Shown here one piece after another: positions 16,638 to 26,802 of a stretch of DNA of 64,000 nucleotides. The stretch comes from Phytoactinopolyspora limicola (GTDB lineage: Bacteria > Actinomycetota > Actinomycetes > Jiangellales > Jiangellaceae): positions 1 to 64,000 of the forward strand of contig NZ_JAAOEN010000001.1 in NCBI RefSeq assembly GCF_011320225.1. Direction: 5' to 3'. The notes under the pieces were generated by a model, which was given only the letters and a program-made list of their open reading frames with translations, did not search any database and was not told the DNA's origin. The translations under genes were made by a program, and so were the position numbers. Within the stretch, counting starts at the first letter, position 1, and every line of letters begins with the position of its first letter.

Positions 16638-19460
16638 TCATCCCGAGTTGGCGAAATCGAACCTGGCGAGTTCCATCCGCTTGGTGACACCAAGCTTGGG
16701 ATAAGCCTTGTAAAGGTGATAGCCGACCGTCCGCGGACTGATGGACATTCGCACCGCGATGTCCTGATTACTCAGCCCGGCGGCCGCTAGCTGGGCAACC
16801 TGGAGTTCCTGGGTGGTCAGTGCTCGCAATACGCTGCCCGACCCGTTTCCGCGCGGCCACGACTCACCTGCCGCCCGCAACTCCGAGCGCGCACGATCCG
16901 CCCACGGCGCGGCGCCGGCAGCCTCGAATCCCGCCAAGGCGGAACGGAGCTGCTCGCGCGCGTCGGTGCGCCGGCGGTGTCGCCGCAACCACTCGCCGTA
17001 CAACAGTTCCGTCCGGGCACGCTCGAACGGCCGGCCAGGCCCACGTCCATGCCACCGCACCGCCTCCGCATACAGGTCACCCGCCGCGTCGTCGTTCATC
17101 AGCGCGCGACACCGCAGCGCTACGGCCGCCGCCCAGGCCGCACCACCGTGGTCGGTGTACGCGGTGAGCTTTGCCAGCGCGAGCCGTGCTTGATCGTGCC
17201 GGTCAGTTCTGACCCACACCTCGATCATGTCCGCTAGAAACTCCGGCCTGACGATGGTTGGCCCGAACGGACCTGCACCGTCCTCGCTGACGCGGCAGGC
17301 CGCTATCTCCGCCCGCCCCAGTCCGAGGTCCAGGAGCGTCCACGAGGCGGCAGCCCATTCGTAGGTTGCTCTGCTACCCGCCCCGGCGGGGTCGGTGGTC
17401 AGCATCTGGCATCGTGCTTCGTCGCCCTCCATCGCTGCGATCCTGGAAACCACCGCCTTGGCCTGGGCGGCCAACCGGACGGCGCCCGTGGCTGTGGACA
17501 TCTCGATGGCCTGCTCTGCCGCCGCCAACGCCTCGGGGTGGGTACCAAGAAACAGGTGAGCCTGGGCGATCAGATGGAGGGCTTGTGGAAGGAGGTCGGC
17601 GCGGCCCTGAGTTCGACACGAGTCGACCAGCCGCAGCCCGAGATCGCGGGCGCTCACGTCGTCTCCCACCAGCAGGGCTGCCTCGATGGCCCGCAGCTGG
17701 ACCATGGGAGCAATCCCCGTCCGGTCGGTCCGCGCCATGGACACCATCCGGCGGAACCATCGCCATCCTTCCGCGTCGTTCTCCGCCACACCGGCGAAGC
17801 CGCGTACACCAGCCGCGCAGATGTCGACGGCGGCGGATCTGTCCAACTTCTTCACATTGACCGCGGCCAGGGCTACCGCCTCGCGATAGTCGCTGGCCCA
17901 GGCCTGCCGCGCCGCGGTCAGCAGCAGCGTCGCCGACCTGGCCGGGTCTGCGTCCGCGACCGGCCCAGCGCCTTGCAAGAGGATCCAGGCAGCATCCCGG
18001 AGCGATCCGCGCTCCGCCTCGATGTCGGCCCGGACGGCCGCCAGCCGGGCTTGCGCACCAACGTCGTCGATCATCGGCAGTGCGTCGTCGGCCAACGCGG
18101 CCGCGCGGCACATGTCACCCGAGTAGGCGGCTGCCGTCGCGGCGGCGGTGAGCCGGCGACCACGGCTGGATCGACGGGGGCTAAGCTCGGCGGCCCGCTG
18201 ATGGGCGGCCACCGCGCAACGCCATCCCCCGCGAGCGGCCGCTTGCTCCGCCAGCTGGTCGAGATCACCGGCCAGACCCTCATCCGCGCCGGCCGCGGCG
18301 GCCGTTCGGTGCCAGACCGACCCGGGGTTGTCCCCGAAGTCCTCCATGACCTCAGCTAATGCCACATGTGCCTGAATTCGGCGGCTGATCGTCGCCTCGT
18401 GATATACCGCCTGGCGGATCAACGGATGCGAGAAGGTGATCCGATCGCCGTCGACCCGGACCAGCCGGTCACGTTCGGCCGCGGCCACGTCGTCGACCCC
18501 GGCGGAGAGGCGGGTCGCCGCACCCACCACCTTCGTGAGTTCACCCCGCCCGTCGACGGCGACGACCTGCAGTAGCACTCTGGTCGATTCCGGCAATTGG
18601 TTGATCCGCGCTGTGAACAGGGCGTACGAACTGGCACGGACGTTCAACGAGCCCAGGCCCAACACCACCGGGGGAAGCTGTCCTGCCAGCTGCCGGCTCG
18701 TCAACGCTCCGGCTAGCTCGGTGAGAGCCAGCGGGTTACCCGCCGCCTCGTCCACGACCCGCCGACATGTGTAGGGGTTCACCTCACCCCACTGGTCAGC
18801 AAGAAGTTGGTAGGAGGCGTCCTGATCGAGTGCTCGAAGCAGCAGTTCCGGCAGCCCATGACCGCTGAGGACCTGATCATGACCGGCACCCAGCGGATCG
18901 GCAGCGAAGATCATCCCCACGTGCTCATCGTGGAGCCGGCGCGCGACGAACAACAAGGTGTCAGCCGACTGCCTGTCCAGGCTGTGTGCATCGTCGACCA
19001 CACACAACAGCGGCTGATGAGCGCCGAGCTGAGCCAACAACATCAAGGTCGCGATGCCAACCACCCGACGGTCCGGCACCATGCTGCCGGTGAGTCCGAA
19101 CGCACCGCGCAGCGCTGCGGCGTGCGGCGCGTCGAGTGACTCCACACCGCCGAGCACTGGGCGCAGCAGGCGGTGTAGCGCCGCATACGGCACGTGGGCT
19201 TCCGCGGGTACACCCCGGATGACCAGCACACGCAGGTCGCCCGCGGACCGCACCGCCTGCTCGAGCAACGCGCTCTTGCCCATACCTATGTCGCCCCGGA
19301 CGACCATGGCGGTGCCAGAGGCCGACCTCGCGGCCGCGAGGAGGGTCCCTATCTCGGCCTGCTCGGCCGCCCGTCCATGAAGCACCACGATCCCAGTGTC
19401 GGCAGGCTGCTGACATGCCGGTAGACACGAATGTCGTGTGCTGGCCATGACGAACATCAC
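16638..19460 (-). CDS. LAL-type LuxR-family ATP-binding transcriptional regulator
   Basis: About 940 residues: large ATP-binding regulator of the LuxR family (MalT-like). The N-terminal AAA domain has Walker A GDIGMGKSALLEQ and Walker B LLCVVDDAHSLD. A long TPR-like helical region fills the centre. The C-terminal LuxR HTH (LTTQELQVAQLAAAGLSNQD, then TVGYHLYKAYPKLGV) occupies the last ~60 residues. Such proteins usually activate secondary-metabolite or catabolic genes. It is divergent from the histidine kinase at 19583, with a 16-bp perfect palindrome between them. Confidence 0.93.
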   Translation of the reverse strand: MMFVMASTRHSCLPACQQPADTGIVVLHGRAAEQAEIGTLLAAARSASGTAMVVRGDIGMGKSALLEQAVRSAGDLRVLVIRGVPAEAHVPYAALHRLLRPVLGGVESLDAPHAAALRGAFGLTGSMVPDRRVVGIATLMLLAQLGAHQPLLCVVDDAHSLDRQSADTLLFVARRLHDEHVGMIFAADPLGAGHDQVLSGHGLPELLLRALDQDASYQLLADQWGEVNPYTCRRVVDEAAGNPLALTELAGALTSRQLAGQLPPVVLGLGSLNVRASSYALFTARINQLPESTRVLLQVVAVDGRGELTKVVGAATRLSAGVDDVAAAERDRLVRVDGDRITFSHPLIRQAVYHEATISRRIQAHVALAEVMEDFGDNPGSVWHRTAAAAGADEGLAGDLDQLAEQAAARGGWRCAVAAHQRAAELSPRRSSRGRRLTAAATAAAYSGDMCRAAALADDALPMIDDVGAQARLAAVRADIEAERGSLRDAAWILLQGAGPVADADPARSATLLLTAARQAWASDYREAVALAAVNVKKLDRSAAVDICAAGVRGFAGVAENDAEGWRWFRRMVSMARTDRTGIAPMVQLRAIEAALLVGDDVSARDLGLRLVDSCRTQGRADLLPQALHLIAQAHLFLGTHPEALAAAEQAIEMSTATGAVRLAAQAKAVVSRIAAMEGDEARCQMLTTDPAGAGSRATYEWAAASWTLLDLGLGRAEIAACRVSEDGAGPFGPTIVRPEFLADMIEVWVRTDRHDQARLALAKLTAYTDHGGAAWAAAVALRCRALMNDDAAGDLYAEAVRWHGRGPGRPFERARTELLYGEWLRRHRRRTDAREQLRSALAGFEAAGAAPWADRARSELRAAGESWPRGNGSGSVLRALTTQELQVAQLAAAGLSNQDIAVRMSISPRTVGYHLYKAYPKLGVTKRMELARFDFANSG

Positions 19461-19507
19461 GGCTCGAGCGTCGATAGGTGCGGGCTATGCTCTGGACCAG
19501 AGTTCTA

Positions 19508-19523
19508 AGAACCGCGCGGTTCT
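19508..19523. promoter_or_regulatory. 16-bp perfect palindrome between divergent regulators
   Basis: AGAACCGCGCGGTTCT at 19508-19523, flanked by GTTCTA repeats on both sides (GTTCTAAG at 19502-19509 and GTTCTAAG at 19519-19526). It lies between the start regions of the LAL regulator and the kinase gene and may be an operator for either. Confidence 0.55.
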
Positions 19524-19582
19524 AAGGAAGGACCTCTTCCCTGAGCGGATACGTCAACCCACGTCTCGCCGTCGCGCTGCCG

Positions 19583-21541
19583 TTGGCATATCTGGGCTGC
19601 CTCTTCTGGTGCCGGGCCGGCTACCTGATCAGCGCACCCGGGAGCCATCCGGATCACCACACGTCGACGCCACCCATCCTTGGCCTCCCTCTGCTGGCCG
19701 CGCTGATCGCTGTCCAGGTGGCGGTGACGTTCGCGCCAGACCGACGCCGCTGGGCGTGGTGGCTGCTCCCGGCTCAGGCCCTGATCTGTGCGATTGGGTA
19801 CAGCGTGATCGGCGTCAGCTGGGCGGTCGGCCTCGGACTACTCGCGGGCACGATCCTTCTTCTCGGACGAGGTATCTGGCCCTGGGTGGGCTACACGAGC
19901 GTCGCCGGCATCGCCGCGGCCGCCATGGCAATGTCCGGCGTGACGGACGCGCCGTTCATCCTCTATCAGGTTGGCGTCGTCCTGGCCAACGGCTTGATCA
20001 TCTTCGTCATCACCCGGCTGGCCGACCTCGCTCGGCAGACCCATGCGGCCCGTTCCAAGGTGTCCCGGCTAGCCCGGGTCGCCGAGCGGCGGCGCACCGC
20101 GCAGGGCCTGCGTGCCAACCTCGGGACCACTCTCTCCACCATCATTTACGACGCCCGCCGCGCGGCAGCGCACCCGACCGGCAAGGCCGACCCGGCGCGC
20201 CCGGAACTCCTGCGCAAGATCGTGCTGACCGCCCGATCCGCAGCCCGTCAAGCACGTGTTCTCACCGCTGCCGACAACTCTGGCCGGGTGGGCGACGAGC
20301 CCACCCGCGTGGGGCCGTCCGAGGTGGTCGACACCCGATTGACTACTGGTCTCCTCCTGGTCTTGATGGTCAATCACGTGATCAGCACCGGGCAGAATCT
20401 GGAGATCACACACCCGGAGGAATGGCACGTGACGGTCGTCGCGGCCGCGATCGTCGCCTGCGTGCTCGTCTGTGTTCTCCACCTGTACCACGCACCACCG
20501 GCCGGTGGTCTGCGCCGCCGTCGGTGGTGGGCATGGTCTTTGGCCGCCCAAGGGGCGCTCGTCGCAGTACTCATCGTCGTGTTTCACTTCCCAGCGACGC
20601 ACATGATCCCGTTCTTCGCGGGTTCGGCGCTGTTGCTGTTACCTCCGCGTCTTTCTTTTCCGCTCCTCGGCTGCGTAGTCGTCTGCATCATGACCATCCC
20701 AGCGCCGTCCGACCTGGCGATCGTCGAGCGCCTTGCGATGACGTCGTACATCCTGTCCATCAGCTTGGTCGTCTTCGCGGCCAGCCGGTTGACCGACCTC
20801 ACCCGACAGCTCGAAGCCACGAACTCGGAGCTCGTCGCCAGGATCGCCGACGCGGAGCGGTTGCGGATCGCACGCGACGTCCATGACCTCATCTGTTCCA
20901 ATCTCCACGCGATCGCCCTCAAAGGGGAGGTGGCGCTCAGGGTTCCGCCGGCGCAGACGGCCCACGGCACCAACCACCTCGACGAGCTACTGAGCATCGC
21001 CCGGCGCACCCTGGGCGATCTCCGGTCGGTGGCCGCTGGTCCGCTGAGCGCGACGCTGGCCCAAGAAGTCGACAGCGCTAAGTCTCTACTGGCCGCAGCA
21101 GGCATCGACACCAATATCGAACTGACTCTGGTGCGCCCGCGCCCTGAGATCGACCACCTTCTGGGCGTCACCCTCCGCGAGGCCGTCACCAACGTCATCC
21201 GCCATTCCGCCGCACGCACCTGCAGCATCTCCACGTCCATCGCCGCGGGGATGATCTCGCTGCGAGTGGTCAACGACGGCGCTATCGAGCACGCTCATGG
21301 CACCGACACCGGCACCGGCACCAACACCGGCAGCGGCCTCGCCAACCTGTCGGCCCGGGCGGCCTCCGCCGGCGGCCGCCTCACCAGCGGCATGGACGGC
21401 TACGGTCGGTTCGTCGTCTCCGTCACCGTCCCAATGGTCCATGGTCGCAAGCACACCGCCACCAGCGTCGTGCCCCATCCCCGCCACGTCATGCACGGCG
21501 TGCGCAGCAGCCCAGATCAAGACCCGAGCCCAGTCACGTGA
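19583..21541 (+). CDS. Two-component sensor histidine kinase with duplicated sensor module (DesK/NarL-type)
   Basis: 652 residues from TTG 19583; an in-frame CTG at 19541, 9-14 nt after AAGGAAGGA, may be the true start. Two multispanning membrane units are present (about 20-150 and 250-400), each followed by a histidine-kinase-3-like dimerisation segment. The first (RVAERRRTAQGLRANLGTTL) lacks the phospho-His; the second (ERLRIARDVHDLICSNLHAI) has the DVHD motif. The C-terminal HATPase contains REAVTNVIRH and GSGLANLSARA. It looks like an internal duplication with a degenerate first half. The partner regulator is at 22705. Confidence 0.9.
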   Translation: MAYLGCLFWCRAGYLISAPGSHPDHHTSTPPILGLPLLAALIAVQVAVTFAPDRRRWAWWLLPAQALICAIGYSVIGVSWAVGLGLLAGTILLLGRGIWPWVGYTSVAGIAAAAMAMSGVTDAPFILYQVGVVLANGLIIFVITRLADLARQTHAARSKVSRLARVAERRRTAQGLRANLGTTLSTIIYDARRAAAHPTGKADPARPELLRKIVLTARSAARQARVLTAADNSGRVGDEPTRVGPSEVVDTRLTTGLLLVLMVNHVISTGQNLEITHPEEWHVTVVAAAIVACVLVCVLHLYHAPPAGGLRRRRWWAWSLAAQGALVAVLIVVFHFPATHMIPFFAGSALLLLPPRLSFPLLGCVVVCIMTIPAPSDLAIVERLAMTSYILSISLVVFAASRLTDLTRQLEATNSELVARIADAERLRIARDVHDLICSNLHAIALKGEVALRVPPAQTAHGTNHLDELLSIARRTLGDLRSVAAGPLSATLAQEVDSAKSLLAAAGIDTNIELTLVRPRPEIDHLLGVTLREAVTNVIRHSAARTCSISTSIAAGMISLRVVNDGAIEHAHGTDTGTGTNTGSGLANLSARAASAGGRLTSGMDGYGRFVVSVTVPMVHGRKHTATSVVPHPRHVMHGVRSSPDQDPSPVT

Positions 21542-21607
21542 CGGATTCGGCCCGGGCGGCGCGACCCTACGGTCGACGCACTGGATCGGACCACGATGGG
21601 AGCGGAC

Positions 21608-22519
21608 ATGCGAGTTCTGGTTGCCGGAGCGACGGGCGTCATCGGCCGACAACTGGTTCCACTCCTCGAAGACGCCGGCCATGACGTGGTGGCTCTGTCC
21701 CGGACCTCACCCAACTCGGCCACCCGGCACGACGTGGTCGTCGCCGACGCGCTGGACCGTGACGCAACCTCGTCAGCGGTCGACAAAGCCGCTCCCGACG
21801 CGGTGATTCACCTGCTCACGGCCATACCGAAGAGGATCAACCCAAAACGGCTGGCGACGCAGTTCGCCGGCACGAACCAGCTACGCACCATCGGCACCAG
21901 GAACCTGTTCGACGCCGCCCGGGCCGCGCGAGCCAGCCGGATCATCGCGCAAGGCCTGGCCTACGGGTATCAGCCTGCCGGTGCGGGGCTTGCGGACGAG
22001 GACACCCCGTTCTGGACCGACGGCCCCAAGCAATTCCGGCCGGTCGCCGCGGCACTCGTCGAGCACGAGCGGCTCACCCAGGAGGCTGGCGGACTGGTGC
22101 TGCGCTTCGGGCATTTGTATGGGCCGGGCAGCATCTACGCACCGGACGGCGATTTCACCCACCAAGTCCGCTCCGGCAAGGTGCCACTCGTCGCAGGTGG
22201 AGAGTCGGTCTTCTCCTTCACGCACGCGTTCGACGCGGCCAGTGCCATCGTGGCCGCACTCGACAGTCCGACGACGGGTGCCCTCAACATCGTCGACAAC
22301 AACCCGACCCCGATGCGAGCCTGGCTGCCGGAGATGGCGGAGCTGCTGCACGCACCCGCGCCCAAGAAGGTGCCCGCCTGGCTGGCCCGTGCCGCGGTCG
22401 GAAGTTGGGGTGTCGCGTTCATGTCGAGCCTGCGGGGCGCCAACAACTCTCGCGCCCTCTCGCGGCTGGACTGGACGCCGACCTATCCTTCGTGGCAGCA
22501 AGGGTTCAACCCGGGCTGA
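21608..22519 (+). CDS. NAD-dependent epimerase/dehydratase (SDR family)
   Basis: 303 residues of the extended SDR family. VLVAGATGVIGRQLVPLLED is the Rossmann glycine motif; later GHLYGPGSIYAP and DAASAIVAALD are typical for atypical-extended SDRs. The usual YxxxK pair is not obvious (LAYGYQPAG sits where SYVYG is expected), so catalysis is uncertain. ATG 21608 has GGGAG 6 nt upstream. It sits between the sensor kinase and its response regulator; a regulatory link is possible. Confidence 0.85.
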   Translation: MRVLVAGATGVIGRQLVPLLEDAGHDVVALSRTSPNSATRHDVVVADALDRDATSSAVDKAAPDAVIHLLTAIPKRINPKRLATQFAGTNQLRTIGTRNLFDAARAARASRIIAQGLAYGYQPAGAGLADEDTPFWTDGPKQFRPVAAALVEHERLTQEAGGLVLRFGHLYGPGSIYAPDGDFTHQVRSGKVPLVAGGESVFSFTHAFDAASAIVAALDSPTTGALNIVDNNPTPMRAWLPEMAELLHAPAPKKVPAWLARAAVGSWGVAFMSSLRGANNSRALSRLDWTPTYPSWQQGFNPG

Positions 22520-22704
22520 ACCGGCCACGTGTGCGGTGGACGTTACACCATGAGTTCCACCTTTGGGTGATGACCACCACACGTCGTCGCGGTATCTTCA
22601 CACCACGACTCATCCGTGTGGAGAAGGGGAACGTCATCACGGTCACGCCGAGCTTCCGTCGACCGTCGTCACCACGCGACCGGTCACGGAAAGCGCAGAC
22701 AACA

Positions 22705-23322
22705 GTGCAAGAGACCACCATCAAGGTCCTGATCGCCGAGGACATGCACATGATCCGCGGCGCCCTGGTCGCCCTCCTCCGCACCGAAGCCGATTTCGAG
22801 GTCGTGGCGGAGGTCGACCGTGGCGACGAAGTGGAGCAAGCAGCACTGCGCGCCCAGCCCGACGTGGCGCTCCTCGACATCGACCTGCCCGTACAGGACG
22901 GCCTGTCCGCCGCGGAATCGTTAGCTCAGAGCTTGCCGTCCTGCCGGGTGGTGATCCTGACCGGCCTCAGCCAGCCGAGCCATTTGCTCCGGGCGCTTCA
23001 GGCCGGTATCCACGGCTTCCTGATGAAAGACGCACCGGCGGACACACTGGCGCGCACCATCCGGCGGGTGCGGAGTGGCGAGCGCGTCATCGATCCAGAT
23101 CTGCTGTCCCTCGCCCTCCAGACTGGTGCCAGTCCGTTGACCAGTCGGGAGGCGGACGTGCTCAGGATGGCCACGTCGGGGTCCACCACCGAGGAGATAG
23201 CCGTCGATCTCTCGTTGTCGCCGGCGACAGTCCGCAACTACATGTCGAGCGCTATCAGCAAGCTCGGCGGACGCAACCGGATCGACGCGATCCGGATCGC
23301 CACCGACGCCGGCTGGTTGTGA
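22705..23322 (+). CDS. NarL/FixJ-family response regulator
   Basis: About 205 residues from GTG 22705; longer in-frame starts give a low-complexity tail. Receiver domain: KVLIAEDMHMIRGAL contains the acidic pair, VALLDIDLPVQDG the phosphoacceptor Asp, LTGLSQPSHLLRAL and GFLMKDA the Thr/Lys switch. The LuxR HTH (LTSREADVLRMATSGSTTEE, then TVRNYMSSAISKLGG) is C-terminal. Most likely partner of the DesK-type kinase at 19583. Confidence 0.93.
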   Translation: MQETTIKVLIAEDMHMIRGALVALLRTEADFEVVAEVDRGDEVEQAALRAQPDVALLDIDLPVQDGLSAAESLAQSLPSCRVVILTGLSQPSHLLRALQAGIHGFLMKDAPADTLARTIRRVRSGERVIDPDLLSLALQTGASPLTSREADVLRMATSGSTTEEIAVDLSLSPATVRNYMSSAISKLGGRNRIDAIRIATDAGWL

Positions 23323-23390
23323 GCCCGCAAGAATCGCGAGTTCGGCCACCACGAGGTGGGCTACGGCGCGGGGCACCACCTCGGGGTGAT

Positions 23391-23999
23391 TCAGTTCCGG
23401 CCCTGAACGAGTGCTCGCGCCATGGCGGCGACCCTGGCTCCTTGGTAGCGGACCGTCCGGAGGTGAACCTCGGTCGGGGCTCCTTCGGCGCTGATATGGG
23501 CCGTGCCATAGGGGTTGCCAAGCTCGAACTGCACCGGATCGGTATAGCCGGGTGGAACGATCACGCCACCCCAGTGGTAGACCACGTTGTACAGCGAGAG
23601 CAGCGTACTCTCCTGGCCTCCATGCTGCGTGTACGTCGACGTGAACGCCGAGTAGACCTTGTCGGCCAACAGACCCTTCTCCCAGATCGGCCCCGTTGTG
23701 TCGATGAACTGCTTGAGCTGGCTGGCCATCGCCCCGTAGCGGGTAGGAGTTCCAAAGAGGACCGCGTCGGCCCAGATCAGATCGTTGACACCGGCTTCTT
23801 GGATGTGCCGCGTCGCGTCCGCGTGCCCAGCCCACTCAGGTTTGGCGGCGACGACCTCGGACGGTGCCAGTTCTGCCACCCGGCGCAGCCGGACCTCGGC
23901 ACCTTCCTTTTCGGCGCCCTCGGCGGCACCGTTCGCGAGCGCATATACGTTCCCAGTAGAGCTGTAGTAGATAACCGCGACCTTCACTGCCTGCGTCAT
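23391..23999 (-). CDS. wrbA: NAD(P)H:quinone oxidoreductase WrbA (flavodoxin-like)
   Basis: 202 residues. VIYYSSTGNVYALANGA is the FMN-phosphate loop of WrbA, and FGTPTRYGAMASQLKQF plus STYTQHGGQESTLL are its characteristic isoalloxazine-contacting segments. Tetrameric FMN enzyme that reduces quinones by two electrons, protecting from redox cycling. The ATG at 23999 begins the conserved sequence. Confidence 0.95.
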   Translation of the reverse strand: MTQAVKVAVIYYSSTGNVYALANGAAEGAEKEGAEVRLRRVAELAPSEVVAAKPEWAGHADATRHIQEAGVNDLIWADAVLFGTPTRYGAMASQLKQFIDTTGPIWEKGLLADKVYSAFTSTYTQHGGQESTLLSLYNVVYHWGGVIVPPGYTDPVQFELGNPYGTAHISAEGAPTEVHLRTVRYQGARVAAMARALVQGRN

Positions 24000-24205
24000 G
24001 GATGTTCCTTCTCTCGAAGAGACTCGACATACATGACGGTAGGGCTGGTGACCGGGCCGGCGAATCCGTCGGCTGACTGTATTCACGTCTCTCCACCGCT
24101 GCGGACAGACCGGCGGCGCCCTGTCCCGACGCGTCGGATAACGTATCAGCGCCCGGCGCTGACGGCCGGCACCTATTCGGATCATCGAAAGGCGACGAAC
24201 GAGAC

Positions 24206-24526
24206 ATGACCACCTGGGCGTACATCTACGAGCACCCCGAAACCGACCCGATCGACGACCGTACGGTCATCGATCGGGCCGGTCAGCGGACGCTGCTGGT
24301 ACCCGTGCCCGACCCTTCGGCTGCACCTGAGGTAGCCCTACGGCTCGTCGGCGAAGGCGTCGAACTGATCGAACTGTGCGGAGGTTTCAGCCTGCTCGAT
24401 GCCGCCCGAGTAGTCGAAGCCGTCGGCGACCACGTGCCGGTCGGCCACGTCACGTTCGCCGTCGACGCGGTGCCGGGCGTGGCAGCGTACGCGGCGAAGT
24501 TCGAGGCCGAGCAGCACACCAACTGA
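24206..24526 (+). CDS. DUF6506 family protein
   Basis: 106 residues. The segment [20 protein letters not shown] followed by HVPVGHVTF is characteristic of the DUF6506 family. No catalytic role is known. ATG start, standalone, ending immediately before the aberrant homopolymer stretch. Confidence 0.7.
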   Translation: MTTWAYIYEHPETDPIDDRTVIDRAGQRTLLVPVPDPSAAPEVALRLVGEGVELIELCGGFSLLDAARVVEAVGDHVPVGHVTFAVDAVPGVAAYAAKFEAEQHTN

Positions 24527-26558
24527 CGTCGCCGGTACGTCGCCCAGCCGGGGGGGGGGGGGGGCCCCACCCCCCCATTGCCCCCCGCCCACAAAAAACG
24601 CGGCCGCGGGGGAACCCCCAAGGTCCGGAGCTGATCAGGTTCATCACGGTCGGGTCGGCCAACGTGGTGACGTCGCCCATCTCCCGGTTCTCGGCGACGT
24701 CGCGGAGCAGCCTCCGCATGATCTTCCCCGAGCGGGTCTTCGGCAACTCGGCGACCACCAGGATCTGCCGTGGTTTCGCGATCGGGCCGATCTCCTTGGC
24801 CACGTGGTTACGCAGCTCAACAGCGATGTCCGCACCTCCATCACCCGCGTCGGCGCGCAGGATCACAAAGGCCACGATGCCCTGGCCGGTCGTCGGGTCG
24901 GATGCACCGACCACCGCCGCTTCGGCCACCTTCGGATGCGACACCAGCGCGGACTCCACCTCCGTCGTGGAGATGCGGTGCCCGGAGACGTTCATGACGT
25001 CGTCCACCCGGCCGAGCAGCCAGATGTCACCGTCGTCGTCCTTCTTTGCGCCGTCACCAGCGAAGTACCGACCCGCGAACCGGGACCAGTAGGTGTCGAT
25101 GAAGCGTTGGTCGTCGCCCCAGATAGTGCGGAGCATCGACGGCCATGGCTCGGTGAGCACCAGGTATCCACCGTGCCCATCGGGCACGATCTCGCCCGCA
25201 TCGTCGACCACGTCCGCCGCGATCCCCGGCAACGGCACCTGGGCCGATCCGGGCTTGGCCGCGGTGACACCCGGCAGCGGGCTGATCATGATGGACCCGG
25301 TCTCCGTCTGCCACCAAGTGTCGACCACCGGTGTGCGGTCGCCGCCGATGACCCGGCGATACCACACCCATGCCTCCGGGTTGATCGGCTCGCCGACGCT
25401 ACCCAACAGCCGCAGCGAGGAGAGATTCCGCCGGGCCGGGATCTCCTCACCCTGTTTCATGAAGGTGCGGATAGCCGTCGGTGCGGTGTAAAGGATGGTC
25501 ACGCCGTACTTCTCGACGATGTCCCACCACCGCCCGGGCTCGGGGAAGTCAGGGGTGCCCTCGTACATGACCTGGGTGGCACCGTTGGCCAGCGGACCGT
25601 AGACGATGTAGCTGTGCCCGGTCACCCAGCCGACGTCGGCGGTGCACCAATACACATCGGTCTCCGCCTTGAGATCGAAGACGTTGCGGTGGGTGTAAGC
25701 ACACTGGAGCAGGTATCCGCCGGAGGTGTGTTTGATGCCCTTCGGTTTTCCAGTAGTTCCCGAGGTGTACAAGATGTACAGCGGATCTTCGGCGTCATGC
25801 GCCTCTGGGGTGTGATCGACCGGCTGCGAGGTGACGATGTCATGCCACCAGACGTCGCGGCTGCTATTCCAGTCGACGTCCTGCTCGGTGCGGCGAACGA
25901 CGAGCACCTTCTCGACCGAAGGGGCCGCGGCCACCGCTTCGTCGACGGCCGGCTTCAACGACGCCGGCTTACCTCGGCGGTAGCCACCGTCGGCGGTGAT
26001 AACGAGCTTGGCCTGGGCGTCCTCGATCCGACTGCGGAGTGCTTCAGCGGAGAAACCACCAAAGACCACGGAGTGGATCGCACCGATCCGAGCACACGCC
26101 AGCATCGCGACAGCGACCTCAGGGATCATCGGCATGTAGATAGCCACGCGGTCGCCATGCCCGACCCCGAGCGAGATGAGCGCGTTGGCAGCTTGACTGA
26201 CCTCACGCTGCAAGTCCGCATACGTCAGACTCCGCGAGTCCCCCGGCTCACCCTCCCAGTGAATAGCGACGCGATCACCGTTGCCGGCCTCCACGTGCCG
26301 GTCGACGCAGTTATACGCAACGTTCAGGCGGCCACCGACGAACCACTTGGCGAAGGGTGGATTGCTCCAGTCCAGCACCTGGTCCCACTCGGTGTCCCAC
26401 GTCAGCAGCTCTCGAGCCTGCCGGTCCCAGAATGCCAGCCGATCCGCCGCGGCTTCCTCGTAGAGGCCGGCGGTGGCGTTGGCCTGGGCCGCGAACTCCT
26501 CCGCTGGCGGGAAACGGCGATCTTCATGCAGCAGATTGGAGAGAGCGTCGCTGGTCAC
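24450..26558 (-). CDS. acsA: Acetyl-CoA synthetase (3' end corrupted)
   Basis: AMP-forming acetate:CoA ligase, cytosolic, acetate to acetyl-CoA via acetyl-AMP. The first ~644 residues match the full family length: [15 protein letters not shown] (P-loop), [24 protein letters not shown], and GKIMRRLLR with the Lys that is regulated by acetylation (PKTRSGK). The native end is around TVMNLISSG (about 24,625). The remaining ~58 residues are read from the homopolymer stretch and are Pro/Arg/Trp-rich, so the true stop is lost. Start ATG 26558. Confidence 0.93.
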   Translation of the reverse strand: MTSDALSNLLHEDRRFPPAEEFAAQANATAGLYEEAAADRLAFWDRQARELLTWDTEWDQVLDWSNPPFAKWFVGGRLNVAYNCVDRHVEAGNGDRVAIHWEGEPGDSRSLTYADLQREVSQAANALISLGVGHGDRVAIYMPMIPEVAVAMLACARIGAIHSVVFGGFSAEALRSRIEDAQAKLVITADGGYRRGKPASLKPAVDEAVAAAPSVEKVLVVRRTEQDVDWNSSRDVWWHDIVTSQPVDHTPEAHDAEDPLYILYTSGTTGKPKGIKHTSGGYLLQCAYTHRNVFDLKAETDVYWCTADVGWVTGHSYIVYGPLANGATQVMYEGTPDFPEPGRWWDIVEKYGVTILYTAPTAIRTFMKQGEEIPARRNLSSLRLLGSVGEPINPEAWVWYRRVIGGDRTPVVDTWWQTETGSIMISPLPGVTAAKPGSAQVPLPGIAADVVDDAGEIVPDGHGGYLVLTEPWPSMLRTIWGDDQRFIDTYWSRFAGRYFAGDGAKKDDDGDIWLLGRVDDVMNVSGHRISTTEVESALVSHPKVAEAAVVGASDPTTGQGIVAFVILRADAGDGGADIAVELRNHVAKEIGPIAKPRQILVVAELPKTRSGKIMRRLLRDVAENREMGDVTTLADPTVMNLISSGPWGFPRGRVFCGRGAMGGWGPPPPPAGRRTGDVSWCAARPRTSPRTLPRPAPRRRRT
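24550..24604. other. Homopolymer-rich stretch, probable sequencing or assembly fault
   Basis: G15 (24550-24564), then C4-A-C7, later C6 and A6 within 55 bases. Nothing like it occurs elsewhere in the window. It lies exactly where the end of acs should be, and the acs frame reads through it into a Pro/Arg-rich tail with no family similarity. It probably marks a low-quality join or small gap. Confidence 0.6.
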
Positions 26559-26802
26559 CTTTGTCTGCTCCTCACATCTCGTACCTGAGTGGCCCCGTGG
26601 CCTAGTGTCGCGGCCCGGATGTCCGCGCCACTAGCTCACCATGCACCTGTGCCCACGGCAAGACCCGTCCCTCACCTCGGACGCACGAGGAACGAGACGA
26701 GCCAGGGCAGCGGTGAAGCGGGACCATTTTGTCATCTGATCGTCTCAGTTCCACGTTGTGAGACGGCACCCACCCTCCACCAACCTGGGCGGGCGACAAG
26801 GG

